Source: Gilvirhabdus luticola (GTDB lineage: Bacteria > Bacteroidota > Bacteroidia > Flavobacteriales > Flavobacteriaceae). From it: 64,000 nucleotides of DNA. Position numbers and translations under genes: made by a program. The stretch is taken from the NCBI RefSeq assembly GCF_032583975.1, contig NZ_JAWHTF010000007.1. The stretch is one strand, 5' to 3'. Below are positions 44,104 to 53,737 of this stretch, one piece after another. Within the stretch, counting starts at the first letter, position 1. Every line of letters begins with the position of its first letter. Under the pieces are notes generated by a model. It worked only from the letters and a program-made list of their open reading frames with translations. It ran no database searches and was not told the origin of the DNA.

Positions 44104-45821
44104 TTTAATATAACTCTTTTAGTTATTGCGTTATTTCCGTTTTCTATGACAAAGAAATATACACCTTTAGATAATTCCTTTAAATCAATACTTCGATTAT
44201 TATAATTAACAACCTGTTCTTTAATTTTTCTGCCTAAAAAGTCTCTGACAATGATGTTGAGTTCATGCTCAAAATTAGTAACATTTACACAACCATTGGT
44301 TGGATTTGGAACTAATTTAATAGCATTCAGACGAAAATCTTCATTGGAGAGCTCTCCAGTACCTTCAACAATATTTAGAACTTGATTTGTTGTAACATTA
44401 AAAAATGTGTCTTCAATACCACTTAACCATGTTACCTTAACAAAATCTATATTGGTCGCATTACCAACTCCAAAAAATTCAGTGCCAGAATTCTGTCCTA
44501 AAAAAGATTCTCCACAAAGTGTATATCTATACATCATTTTACCATTGACTAGTATTTCAATCCAAGAACCAATACCCATTCTGTTACTCGCATTTCCTTG
44601 AAGTTTTACTTTTAACCAATTGTTAGATCCAGCAGAATTTCTCCAAAGTGTATGATTATCTGGTGCTTGATTTGAAACAACAAAATCAGGATATCCATCA
44701 TTATTAATATCGCCAATGGCATTTGAAAAACTGATGTATTCATCATTATCAAAACCAGCATTACTAGGAATGGAATAGTTATAACTCTGGTCACATTCAT
44801 AAAAACCTGACATAATTAAACCGGCTCCAGGATTATTGACCATGCTACTCACGTACAAATCCATATCTGAATCGTTATCGGCATCAAAAAAATTGGCACC
44901 CCAACCAATACTATTAAAAATAGTTCCAACAGTTGAAGCCACATCTGTGAATGTACCATCGCCATTATTTTGTAAGTGATAATTCCCTTCAACAGTGTTT
45001 GTAACATAAATATCTAACCAACCATCATCATTGTAATCATCTATAGTTGTGGACATAGCATTTGCAGCAACATTAGTTCCTGAATCTATACTTACATCTG
45101 TAAAGGTACCATCCTGATTATTATGATATAGGATATTTGTATTATCAAATCTATCGTTAGAAATATAAATATCCTGAAAACCATCGTTATCATAATCAAA
45201 AAAAGAAGAGCAGAAAGATAAATGCCCTACATCACTTATCCCAGCAGCTGCTGATACATTCGTAAAAGTCCCATTACCATTATTGTGATATAATTGATTT
45301 GGTATTACATAACTATTATCTTTATTACACAAAAACAGATCTAAAAAACCATCGTTATCATAATCTCCAAAAGAGGCTCCATAAGTATAAAGTACAGTTA
45401 ACGCAGGAAATCCAGACGCTGTTGTAACATCGCTAAAAACAAAGCTTCCATTGTTTTGATAAAGAGCATTAACGCCATTTACTTTAGTTACAAACAAATC
45501 GTTATCACCGTCGTTGTCATAGTCTACCCAAAGTACCTGTTTAGAATGGCCTGTAATTGTTATATTGAATGTTTCTTCTACAAATGTTCCAGATAAGTTC
45601 TTAAAAAACCTAACTGGCGATGTTTCTTTGCTAGCAAATGTTAAATCATCCCAACCATCATTATTAAAGTCATAGAAACTAACACCACCAAGAACGGTAC
45701 CTGAGTTACCAGTAATTGAAACACCTAGAGTTGAAGCTACATCTTCAAAATAAATTTGTGTGTATAATAATTGAGATGCTAAAAATACAAACAGTATATG
45801 TATTTTAAACTTCAGGTGCAT
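44100..45821 (-). CDS. FG-GAP/VCBS repeat protein with ASPIC/UnbV and T9SS sorting domain
   Basis: 573 residues with a signal peptide (to about residue 20). Seven or more FG-GAP-like beta-propeller repeats occur (Phe-x-Asp-x-Asn-x-Asp-Gly-x-x-Asp, for example DYDNDGFLDLFLCN). An ASPIC/UnbV region near 420-490 follows (LKVKLQGNASNRMGIGS). The last 75 residues are a type IX type A sorting signal (VPNPTNGCVNV, ELSKGVYFFVIENGNNAITK). It is therefore secreted and probably anchored on the cell surface. The Asp-rich loops bind calcium. It sits 10 bp after glyA in the same direction. Confidence 0.9.
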   Translation of the reverse strand: MHLKFKIHILFVFLASQLLYTQIYFEDVASTLGVSITGNSGTVLGGVSFYDFNNDGWDDLTFASKETSPVRFFKNLSGTFVEETFNITITGHSKQVLWVDYDNDGDNDLFVTKVNGVNALYQNNGSFVFSDVTTASGFPALTVLYTYGASFGDYDNDGFLDLFLCNKDNSYVIPNQLYHNNGNGTFTNVSAAAGISDVGHLSFCSSFFDYDNDGFQDIYISNDRFDNTNILYHNNQDGTFTDVSIDSGTNVAANAMSTTIDDYNDDGWLDIYVTNTVEGNYHLQNNGDGTFTDVASTVGTIFNSIGWGANFFDADNDSDMDLYVSSMVNNPGAGLIMSGFYECDQSYNYSIPSNAGFDNDEYISFSNAIGDINNDGYPDFVVSNQAPDNHTLWRNSAGSNNWLKVKLQGNASNRMGIGSWIEILVNGKMMYRYTLCGESFLGQNSGTEFFGVGNATNIDFVKVTWLSGIEDTFFNVTTNQVLNIVEGTGELSNEDFRLNAIKLVPNPTNGCVNVTNFEHELNIIVRDFLGRKIKEQVVNYNNRSIDLKELSKGVYFFVIENGNNAITKRVILN

Positions 45822-45830
45822 TTTATGATT

Positions 45831-47102
45831 TTAAACAAACAATGGTCTATGAGCCATCATTTCATTCACTTTTTCCTTAACCGATTGTAAAACATTTTCA
45901 TTTTCATAGTTATTAATCACCTCATCTATAAGCTCTACAATAGCTTGCATATCTGATTCTTTCAGTCCTCGTGTAGTTATTGCTGGTGTTCCTATTCGAA
46001 TACCAGAAGTCACAAAAGGTGATTTGTCATCAAAAGGCACCATGTTTTTATTAACCGTAATATCTGCTTTTACAAGAGCTTGTTCAGCATCTTTTCCAGA
46101 TATATTTTTGTTTCTTAAATCAATTAGCATCATATGATTATCTGTACCATTAGAAATAATATGATATCCTTTTGCTACTAAAGCTTTAGACATAGCATCC
46201 GCATTTTTCTTAATTTGTAAGGTATAATGCATAAAATCATCTGTTAGTGCTTCACCAAAAGCTATAGCTTTTGCCGCAATAATATGCTCTAGTGGTCCTC
46301 CTTGATTTCCTGGGAAAACAGCAGAGTCTAACAAAGATGACATTTTACGCAAATTTCCATTTTTTAATTTCAATCCAAACGGATTATCAAAATCTTCACC
46401 CATTAAAATTAATCCACCTCTTGGACCTCTTAACGTTTTATGAGTAGTTGTTGTTACAATATGACAATGTGGAATCGGATCATTTAAAATACCTTTTGCA
46501 ATTAAACCCGCTGGATGAGAAATATCTGCCATTAATACAGCACCAACAGAATCTGCTATCTCTCTGAATCTCTCAAAATCCATATCTCGAGAATACGCGG
46601 AAGCACCAGCAATAATCAATCTGGGTTTTTCTGCCTTTGCTATAGCTTCCATTTTATCATAATTAATTCTACCTGTCTCTTTATCTACACCATAAAAAAC
46701 AGGATGATATAGTTTTCCGGAAAAATTAACTGGTGATCCATGAGTTAAATGTCCTCCATGAGACAAATCAAAGCCTAGAATCTTATCTCCTGGTTTTAAG
46801 CATGCTGCATAAACCGCAGTATTTGCCTGGCTTCCAGAGTGAGGCTGAACATTTGCGTAACCAGCTCCAAAAAGCGTTTTTGCTCTATCAATAGCAATCT
46901 GTTCCACTTCATCAACGACTTCACAACCGCCATAATAACGCTTCCCTGGATACCCTTCGGCGTACTTATTAGTTAACACAGAACCTGCAGCTTCCATGAC
47001 CTGGTCGCTAACAAAATTCTCTGATGCTATAAGTTCAATTCCATGAAGTTGGCGTTCTCTTTCAGCCTCTATAAGTTCAAAAATTTGTTTATCCCGTTGC
47101 AT
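45831..47102 (-). CDS. glyA: Serine hydroxymethyltransferase
   Basis: 423 residues from the Met at 47102 (MQRDKQIFELIEAERERQ), the length and start expected for flavobacterial GlyA. A Met 30 bp upstream (47132) is less likely, because a -7 element at 47130-47137 would overlap it. The PLP Lys lies in TTTTHKTLRGPRGG, and LIASENFVSDQVMEAAGS and YAEGYPGKRYYGG are intact. It interconverts serine and glycine and supplies methylene-THF. An FG-GAP gene follows closely. Confidence 0.97.
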   Translation of the reverse strand: MQRDKQIFELIEAERERQLHGIELIASENFVSDQVMEAAGSVLTNKYAEGYPGKRYYGGCEVVDEVEQIAIDRAKTLFGAGYANVQPHSGSQANTAVYAACLKPGDKILGFDLSHGGHLTHGSPVNFSGKLYHPVFYGVDKETGRINYDKMEAIAKAEKPRLIIAGASAYSRDMDFERFREIADSVGAVLMADISHPAGLIAKGILNDPIPHCHIVTTTTHKTLRGPRGGLILMGEDFDNPFGLKLKNGNLRKMSSLLDSAVFPGNQGGPLEHIIAAKAIAFGEALTDDFMHYTLQIKKNADAMSKALVAKGYHIISNGTDNHMMLIDLRNKNISGKDAEQALVKADITVNKNMVPFDDKSPFVTSGIRIGTPAITTRGLKESDMQAIVELIDEVINNYENENVLQSVKEKVNEMMAHRPLFV

Positions 47103-47129
47103 ATTTGAAGATTGTATTTTAATATTCGT

Positions 47130-47137
47130 CAAAAATA
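47130..47137 (-). promoter_or_regulatory. -7 element of glyA
   Basis: TATTTTTG on the minus strand matches TAnnTTTG. It places the transcript start near 47123 and a 5' leader of about 20 bases before the ATG at 47102, and argues against the longer ORF start. Confidence 0.5.
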
Positions 47138-47261
47138 GGAAATAGATTAGTTTAAAACAGTAAAAAATATATATTTACCTTTAAGTTTTTAACTAATTTA
47201 TTAACGATTATCAAGAAGATAATTTTTATTGCTTTTTTCCTTTTAAAATAAAAAAATTATG

Positions 47262-47269
47262 TAGGTTTG
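47262..47269 (+). promoter_or_regulatory. -7 element of the fumarylacetoacetase gene
   Basis: TAGGTTTG matches TAnnTTTG, 34 bp before the ATG at 47304. No -33 element was found at the normal distance. Confidence 0.4.
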
Positions 47270-47303
47270 AAATCAATTATATAAAACCAATAACTTAAAC
47301 CAT

Positions 47304-48599
47304 ATGTCAATCGCTGCTAATAATCCTGATAGAAAATCGTGGCTACACGTTGATAAAAATTCAGATTTCCCAATACAGAATATTCCTTTTGGAGTATTCT
47401 TAACTAGAGATGACATTATTACAATTGGAACAAGGATTGGAGATACTGCTATAGATTTAGGAGCATTACATCAACTCGGATATTTTGATGGAATTCCTTT
47501 AACTGATGACATTTTTCTTCAAGATACTTTAAACGATTTTATTGCCGATGGAAGAAAAACGTGGAGGGCAGTTAGAAACAGAATAGCAGAAATTTTTGAT
47601 TCAGAAAATACAACTCTAAAGAGCAATAAGAAGCATAAAGAGATTGTATTGTTTAGATTAGATGAAATTGAAATGCAATTGCCAATACAAATTGGTGATT
47701 ATACAGATTTTTATTCTAGTATAGAACATGCTACTAATGTTGGCACTATGTTCAGAGATCCTGATAATGCATTAATGCCGAATTGGTTACATATCCCCGT
47801 CGGGTATCATGGTAGAAGCTCGTCCATTATTCCTTCCGGTATTCCAGTTCACAGACCACAAGGACAAACGCTTCCTGCTGGAGTGACAGAACCCGTTTTT
47901 GGACCAAGTAAGTTGGTCGATTTTGAATTGGAAATGGCATTTATTACGACAGATGCTAATGATTTAGGTGAGCCTATTCCTATTGATGAGGCCGAAGAAT
48001 ATATTTTTGGTCTTGTATTGTTTAATGACTGGAGTGCGCGTGATATTCAAAAATGGGAATATGTTCCTCTCGGACCATTTTTAGCAAAGAATTTTGCGTC
48101 CTCTATGTCTCCTTGGATTGTAACTTTAGATGCTTTAGAACCTTTTAGAGTAGATGGTCCTAAACCAATAAAACCACAATTACCTTATTTACAATACAAA
48201 GGAAAAAAGAGTTTTGACATAAATCTTGAGGTTGCCATACAGCCCAAAGGGTCTAAAGAAACTGTTGTAAGTAGATCAAATTTTAAATATATGTATTGGA
48301 ATATGTCTCAACAATTGGCACACCATACCGTAAATGGTTGTCCAGTGAATTCAGGAGACATGATGGGTAGTGGAACTATTTCTGGCTCTACTCCAGATTC
48401 TTATGGCTCTATGCTAGAACTAACCTGGAGAGGTGAAAAACCTCTTAAAATGAAAGATGGGACTGAACGAAAATTCATTAATGATTTTGACACGGTAATT
48501 ATGAGAGGTTATTGTGAAAATGATGGTACTAGAATCGGGTTTGGCGAAGTTAAAACGCAGTTGCTTCCTGTTTTCAAACCAAAGAAAATAAAAAAATAA
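47304..48599 (+). CDS. fahA: Fumarylacetoacetase
   Basis: 431 residues. The N-terminal SH3-like domain (1-120; NIPFGVFLTRDDIITIGTRI) precedes the catalytic FAH domain with IPVGYHGRSSSIIPSG, VDFELEMAFIT (metal-binding Glu), LFNDWSARDIQKWEYVPLG and the MGSGTISG segment. It cleaves fumarylacetoacetate to fumarate and acetoacetate, the last step of tyrosine and homogentisate breakdown. Other pathway genes are not next to it. Confidence 0.96.
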   Translation: MSIAANNPDRKSWLHVDKNSDFPIQNIPFGVFLTRDDIITIGTRIGDTAIDLGALHQLGYFDGIPLTDDIFLQDTLNDFIADGRKTWRAVRNRIAEIFDSENTTLKSNKKHKEIVLFRLDEIEMQLPIQIGDYTDFYSSIEHATNVGTMFRDPDNALMPNWLHIPVGYHGRSSSIIPSGIPVHRPQGQTLPAGVTEPVFGPSKLVDFELEMAFITTDANDLGEPIPIDEAEEYIFGLVLFNDWSARDIQKWEYVPLGPFLAKNFASSMSPWIVTLDALEPFRVDGPKPIKPQLPYLQYKGKKSFDINLEVAIQPKGSKETVVSRSNFKYMYWNMSQQLAHHTVNGCPVNSGDMMGSGTISGSTPDSYGSMLELTWRGEKPLKMKDGTERKFINDFDTVIMRGYCENDGTRIGFGEVKTQLLPVFKPKKIKK

Positions 48600-48709
48600 C
48601 TTGTTGATAATAAACAATTTAAAACCATATTTGTTGTTTATTAGTATTATTTTCCCTTAATTGGCATCATATTTGAAAATCTAATATCATAATTGTAAAC
48701 CCCAGCATT

Positions 48710-49885
48710 ATGAAAAAAATACTACTCCTTTCTGTAATACTTTCATTACTTATATCTTGTAGTGGAAGAAAACAAGTAGAAAAAGCATTAAATTCTGGTA
48801 ATTACGATCAAGCAATTAATGATGCACTAAAAAAACTTGAAACAAACAAAGATAAAAAGCGTAAGCAAGACTATGCCTTTATGCTTCAAGATGCCTATTA
48901 TAAGGTTGTTGAAAGAGACTTAAACGACATCTCGCATCTTAAAAAAGATAATAATCCTGAATTGTATCAAAATATATACGAAATCTATTCTGATTTAAAT
49001 GCTCGTCAAGAAGCTATAAAACCAATATTACCATTAAATATTAATGGGAAGAATTTAAGATTTAAGTTTAATGACTATAGTAATGATATAGTTGAATGGC
49101 GTGAAAAAGCATCTGATTATTTATACGAAAAAGGACTGAAATTATTGGATTCAGAACATAAGAACAACATTCGCGAAGCCTATAGTACTTACGAATATAT
49201 TGAGTCTATTAATCCTAATTACGCTGATACGAGAGACTTGATGGAAGAAGCTTATCAAAAAGGATTAGATTATGTTATTGTGTCTATTGAAAATCGAACT
49301 CATCAGATTATTCCCAGACGTCTGGAAGAAGATTTGCTCAATTTTGATACATATGGACTCAACAAATTCTGGACAGCCTATCATTCTAACATGGATGGTA
49401 ACATAAATTATGATTACTCTATGCAATTGCAATTAAAACAGATTAATATTTCACCAGAACAAATTAATGAACGTGAGTTTTTAAGAAAGAGAGACATCGT
49501 AGACGGTTGGGAATATCAATTGGATGGTAATGGTAATGTGGCAAAAGATAGTCTGGGAAATGATATTAAAATTGACAAAATTGTTGAAGTAAGAGCTAGA
49601 TTCTTTGAGGTGGTGCAAATAAAATCTTCACAGATAATAGCAGATGTTGTATACGCTGATTTAAAAACCAATCAACTTATAAAAACCTTTCCTATTGATA
49701 GTGGTTTTGTTTTTGAAAACGTTTTTGGTTCATATAGAGGTGATAAAAGAGCATTAACTCGTGAGGATATAGATTTAACTAGAAATTACAGAGTCCCTTT
49801 TCCAAGTAATGAGCAGATGGTATATGATACTGGTGAAGATTTAAAACTTAAGCTTAAAAACATCATTCATAGATTTAACTTCTAA
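48710..49885 (+). CDS. Hypothetical lipoprotein with TPR-like N-terminus
   Basis: 391 residues with lipobox LISCSG (Cys17). Helical repeats (KALNSGNYDQAINDALKKL, AYSTYEYIESINPNYADTRD) look like tetratricopeptide repeats. The C-terminal 200 residues form a beta-rich domain with DYVIVSIENRTHQIIPRRLE. Bacteroidota carry similar lipoproteins of unknown function. A hairpin terminator follows the stop directly. Confidence 0.7.
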   Translation: MKKILLLSVILSLLISCSGRKQVEKALNSGNYDQAINDALKKLETNKDKKRKQDYAFMLQDAYYKVVERDLNDISHLKKDNNPELYQNIYEIYSDLNARQEAIKPILPLNINGKNLRFKFNDYSNDIVEWREKASDYLYEKGLKLLDSEHKNNIREAYSTYEYIESINPNYADTRDLMEEAYQKGLDYVIVSIENRTHQIIPRRLEEDLLNFDTYGLNKFWTAYHSNMDGNINYDYSMQLQLKQINISPEQINEREFLRKRDIVDGWEYQLDGNGNVAKDSLGNDIKIDKIVEVRARFFEVVQIKSSQIIADVVYADLKTNQLIKTFPIDSGFVFENVFGSYRGDKRALTREDIDLTRNYRVPFPSNEQMVYDTGEDLKLKLKNIIHRFNF

Positions 49886-49886
49886 C

Positions 49887-49917
49887 AAAAACTCCCAAAG
49901 TTATTTGGGAGTTTTTA
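49887..49917. terminator. Rho-independent terminator, bidirectional
   Basis: AAAAACTCCCAAA and TTTGGGAGTTTTT form a perfect 13-bp stem with the loop GTTA. It separates the convergent genes ending at 49885 and 49924. Confidence 0.93.
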
Positions 49918-49923
49918 TTCAAT

Positions 49924-51714
49924 TTAACTTTTTTGGTAAGAATCAATCCAATTATTAACCTTATTTTCTAACAATTGTAATGGGATACAACCTGTTTCTA
50001 ATATTTGATTATGAAACTCTTTGATATCAAATTCATCACCCAATTCTTTTTCAGCTTTGTTTCGTAATTCTATAATTTTTAATTGTCCTATTTTATATGA
50101 CAATGCCTGTCCAGGGTTCGCCATATAACGCTCAATCTCTCTTTCAATACTATCGGCAGATTCCGCTTCATTATTTATTGAATATTGTATGGCTTGTTCG
50201 CGAGTCCAGCCTTTAGCATGCAAACCAGTATCTACTACTAATCTTATGGCTCTATGGATTTCTGAACTTAACATACCAAAATACTGATATGGATCTTTAT
50301 ACAATCCTAATTCACTTCCCATAGATTCAGTATAAAGTGCCCATCCTTCTCCGTAGGCACTGTACCATAATGTTTTTCTGAAATCTGGTAATTCTTCATT
50401 TTCTTGCGCTAATGATATTTGAAAATGATGGCCCGGAATTGCCTCATGTAAAAACAAGTCTTCCTTATCAAAAATATTGTAAGATTCTACATCAGGTATA
50501 GGTGTATAAAAAATTCCCGGTCTAGTCCCATCAACAGAGCCTGGACTATAATTTGCAGCTGCTGACTTTTCTCTAAAAGGTTCTGTACGTCTAACTTCAA
50601 AAGGTGTTTTAGGTTGTTTTCCGAACAACTTATCAATTTGAGGTTTCATCACATTATGAATACTATCATAATATGCAATGACTTGAGATATTTCAGTAAA
50701 CGGCATTAAATCTTTATTTGTTCTTACAAAATCGAAAAAAGCTTTTAACTCACCATCAAAACCAATCACTTTTTTAACACTATCCATTTCAGATTGAATC
50801 CGAGCTACTTCCTTTAATCCAATCTGATGAATTTTATCAGCAGTCATATTTGTAGTTGTATATTTTTTTATCTGATGAACATAGTATTGGTTTCCCAAAG
50901 GTGTTACTGCGGCTATACCTTGGTTTTCCTTTCCAGCAGGTAGGTATTCGTTCTTTAAAAAATCTACCATGTCTTTATGAGCTGGCATTATTTTATTTGA
51001 TACCATATCTGTATAAGCTTTAATCAATTCTTCTCGTTCTTCTTTAGAAAACGCTTCAGAAATAAAAAGTATCGGGCTGTAATATAAATGGTCTTCAACA
51101 TTCCCTGCAGCCAAAACTTCAAACTGTGGAATTACCTTAACAATTAGAGAAGATGGCAACACATATCCAGATTCCATTCCTTTTTTCATATTCTCTTTGG
51201 CTGATTCTAACCACTCTAAATAAAAATCTACCCTTTCCAACCAGTTTTTATAGTCTTCGACCAAATTGAATGGTTGTGAGGTAGAACCACTTGCCAATTG
51301 ATTAAAATCAAGATTTAAAGACCACATTTGATCGATAGGCATTAAATCTTTTTGAAATGTCATCTCTTCAAGATTAATCTCACAATCCCATAATAAAACA
51401 GCTTTACTCATTTTTTCTGTATCAGATAGTTGTGATTCATCAATATCTGATAAAGCTTTCTTATATTTATTATAGTAAGCTTTTTTCTTGGCTTTATAGT
51501 CTTCAGATAAGAAATTAGGTAATTGGTCATTAAAACGATTGTCTCCTGCTTGGGTTGCATTTAACGGATTTAGAACAAGTCCTTCTTCATTATAATTGTG
51601 GAGCAATTCTGCAAATTTTTCACTAGTGTTATCTGTTGCAACATTAGTTGCGGTTTCATTTTTACATGAAAATAAGAATACAAATAATAAAAAGTTTAAT
51701 AGTATGTTTTTCAT
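49924..51714 (-). CDS. DUF885 family lipoprotein, putative metallopeptidase
   Basis: 596 residues with a signal for lipidation (LFSCKN; Cys17). DUF885 proteins have an all-helical M32/M3-like fold. The motif DLFLHEAIPGHHFQIS supplies a His-Glu-xxx-xx-His pattern, and the second helix carries GEGWALYTESMGSELG. They are thought to be zinc carboxypeptidase-like enzymes, but few have been tested. It is likely periplasmic. The gene has a good promoter upstream. Confidence 0.88.
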   Translation of the reverse strand: MKNILLNFLLFVFLFSCKNETATNVATDNTSEKFAELLHNYNEEGLVLNPLNATQAGDNRFNDQLPNFLSEDYKAKKKAYYNKYKKALSDIDESQLSDTEKMSKAVLLWDCEINLEEMTFQKDLMPIDQMWSLNLDFNQLASGSTSQPFNLVEDYKNWLERVDFYLEWLESAKENMKKGMESGYVLPSSLIVKVIPQFEVLAAGNVEDHLYYSPILFISEAFSKEEREELIKAYTDMVSNKIMPAHKDMVDFLKNEYLPAGKENQGIAAVTPLGNQYYVHQIKKYTTTNMTADKIHQIGLKEVARIQSEMDSVKKVIGFDGELKAFFDFVRTNKDLMPFTEISQVIAYYDSIHNVMKPQIDKLFGKQPKTPFEVRRTEPFREKSAAANYSPGSVDGTRPGIFYTPIPDVESYNIFDKEDLFLHEAIPGHHFQISLAQENEELPDFRKTLWYSAYGEGWALYTESMGSELGLYKDPYQYFGMLSSEIHRAIRLVVDTGLHAKGWTREQAIQYSINNEAESADSIEREIERYMANPGQALSYKIGQLKIIELRNKAEKELGDEFDIKEFHNQILETGCIPLQLLENKVNNWIDSYQKS

Positions 51715-51734
51715 TTGGCTTATTTAAATTTTTA

Positions 51735-51765
51735 CAAATATATATATAGATAATATAAGCAGCAA
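51735..51765 (-). promoter_or_regulatory. Promoter of the DUF885 gene (TTG, 20 bp, TATATTTG)
   Basis: Minus-strand TTG (51763-51765) and TATATTTG (51735-51742) are separated by 20 bp. The expected transcript start is near 51728, 14 bases before the ATG. Confidence 0.6.
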
Positions 51766-51813
51766 TGAAAATTAACAGTGTTTATAGACTCCATTGACGA
51801 TAAGGTAAAAAAA

Positions 51814-53106
51814 TTACGCTGGTTTTATTCTTAAAATAATAAACCCTAAAATAGCAGATATAAATGAGCCTATTATGATACCTATTTTGGCAGAATCTAT
51901 ATAAATTTGATTACCTGCAAAAGCAAGGCTTGCGATAAAAATTGCCATAGTAAATCCTATACCAGCCAAAAATGACACTCCAACAATTTGTGTGTTACTT
52001 ATATCCTCTGGAACTTCTATAAGTTTTATTTTTTTTGCAAATAAGACAATACTAGAAATACCAATGCTATTGCCTAAAACTAAACATATAATAATGTTTG
52101 TCACTAAAGAAATATCCAAATCAAGGTTTCCGCTGATAACAACACCTGCATTTGCCAAAGCAAAAACAGGAATAATTAAATAAGCTACCCAATCGTGCAA
52201 CTGGTGCTCCAAATGTTGAAGTGGAGACTGGTACTTATTGGTCCAATCTTCAAGGTCATCTATTTGCTGTATTTGTTGTTTTGATAAAATTGGTTTCTTT
52301 GTATTTTCTGCTTTTTTAATCTCGGTAATTATACTAACCAAATTATTAATGAACTCTTTTGTGTCTATTTTTTGCCTTACAGGTACAGAAAACGCTAATA
52401 AAATACCTGCTAATGTTGGATGTATTCCTGATTTTAAAAACAAAGTCCAAATAATTATTCCAAACAAAATGATTAAAAATTTCGAATAATAGCCTTTAAA
52501 AGACAAACCATACAATATCCCTAATAATACAAAAGCTATAACCAATAGAGAGATGTTTATTGAACTACTATAGAACAATGCTATTACCAAAACAGCTCCA
52601 ATATCATCAACTATTGCAAAGGCAGTCAAAAATATCTTAAGGCTCAACGGCACTCTATCTCCCAAAACTTTAAGTACTGCCAACGAAAATGCAATATCTG
52701 TAGCCATTGGAATTCCCCAGCCTCGTAATGTTTCTGGATTTTGATTTAAAAACAAAAAGAAAATGACTGGAATTGTCATTCCGCCCAAAGCACCAAAAAG
52801 AGGAAAGGATATTTTTTTTAAAGAATTTAGCTCACCGATTAAAAATTCTCTTTTTATTTCTAAACCAATTAGAAAAAAGAAAACAGCCATTAAGCCGTCA
52901 TTAACCCATAGTAACAAGGGTTTTTTAAGCTCAAAGTTTTCTGCTGAAAAGCCCACTTTATATTGCCAAAGTGACTGATAACTATCACCAAATGTAGAAT
53001 TTGCCCATACTAAAGCAATAATCGTAGTTCCTAAAAGAAGAATGCCACTGAAGCTCTCAATTTTAACAAACTTCTGAAATGGTGTTAAAATGACCTTTTT
53101 AATCAT
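51814..53106 (-). CDS. nhaA: Na+/H+ antiporter NhaA
   Basis: 430 residues with 11-12 membrane helices. The family signatures LVNDGLMAVFFFLIGLEIKR-like (WVNDGLMAVFFFLIGLEIKR), ATDIAFSLAVL and the paired Asp motif AIVDDIGAVLVIALF (the ion-binding Asp pair) are intact. A cytoplasmic loop of about 65 residues before the last third (EIKKAENTKKPILSKQQIQQ) is longer than in E. coli. It exchanges sodium for protons, useful in salty habitats. Confidence 0.95.
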   Translation of the reverse strand: MIKKVILTPFQKFVKIESFSGILLLGTTIIALVWANSTFGDSYQSLWQYKVGFSAENFELKKPLLLWVNDGLMAVFFFLIGLEIKREFLIGELNSLKKISFPLFGALGGMTIPVIFFLFLNQNPETLRGWGIPMATDIAFSLAVLKVLGDRVPLSLKIFLTAFAIVDDIGAVLVIALFYSSSINISLLVIAFVLLGILYGLSFKGYYSKFLIILFGIIIWTLFLKSGIHPTLAGILLAFSVPVRQKIDTKEFINNLVSIITEIKKAENTKKPILSKQQIQQIDDLEDWTNKYQSPLQHLEHQLHDWVAYLIIPVFALANAGVVISGNLDLDISLVTNIIICLVLGNSIGISSIVLFAKKIKLIEVPEDISNTQIVGVSFLAGIGFTMAIFIASLAFAGNQIYIDSAKIGIIIGSFISAILGFIILRIKPA

Positions 53107-53185
53107 TTTTAAAGAAGGTAGATTATTAAATTTTAACGAAGTTAACCTTTTTCTTGAAGCAAATCAAAACTTGAGAAATACGATA

Positions 53186-53578
53186 TTACTTCATAAGGTT
53201 TTTTAAGTCGACATCATTAATTGAACCGTGGCTTGAATGACTAATTACTTCTCCGTTTTTTATTACCATCAATTGAGGTGATTGATGCCTAATGTTAAAT
53301 TGAGAAGCTATATGGTTAGATACATTCCGAAACTTTATAAGATCATTAAAATAAAAATCAAAATAATTTTCAAGCACTAGATTATCCCTTTCAAATTCCT
53401 TCAATACGACTCGACTTATTCCACATCTAGTTGAGTATTTAAAAATTATTTGAGGTCTCTTTTTTGAGTTTTTTAAAATACCATCCAATTGCTCAATTGT
53501 GGTTAAGGCAATCCATGGTAGAACTTTCTCTTCTATTGATCCAGATGAAGCAGCAAAAATTTTTTTAAATAAACCCAT
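53186..53578 (-). CDS. ytxJ: Bacillithiol system redox protein YtxJ-like
   Basis: 130 residues, thioredoxin-fold. The active site FKYSTRCGISRVVLKEFERD has a single Cys, the monothiol form typical of YtxJ bacilliredoxin-like proteins. The cis-Pro segment HQSPQLMVIKNGEVISHSSHG is typical. The family is tied to bacillithiol, used by many Bacteroidota as a low-molecular-weight thiol. It would remove bacillithiol from S-thiolated proteins. It stands alone between nhaA and clpB. Confidence 0.88.
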   Translation of the reverse strand: MGLFKKIFAASSGSIEEKVLPWIALTTIEQLDGILKNSKKRPQIIFKYSTRCGISRVVLKEFERDNLVLENYFDFYFNDLIKFRNVSNHIASQFNIRHQSPQLMVIKNGEVISHSSHGSINDVDLKNLMK

Positions 53579-53737
53579 AAAATTTTCTTTTTAATTTTCA
53601 AAGTAGTCATAAGCTTATTCAACTCCTTACAAACTGCCTAAAAGTCACATTATTATTGATTTAAACAGACATTTTGTCTTGTAAAATGCAATGGTAAGAT
53701 TATTGAAATATAGATATCAAAAGGAAAAAAATATACA

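Noticed and set aside
47103..47132. Longer glyA start at 47132
   Set aside because: It adds ten residues not expected in GlyA and overlaps a good -7 element; the Met at 47102 matches the conserved family start.
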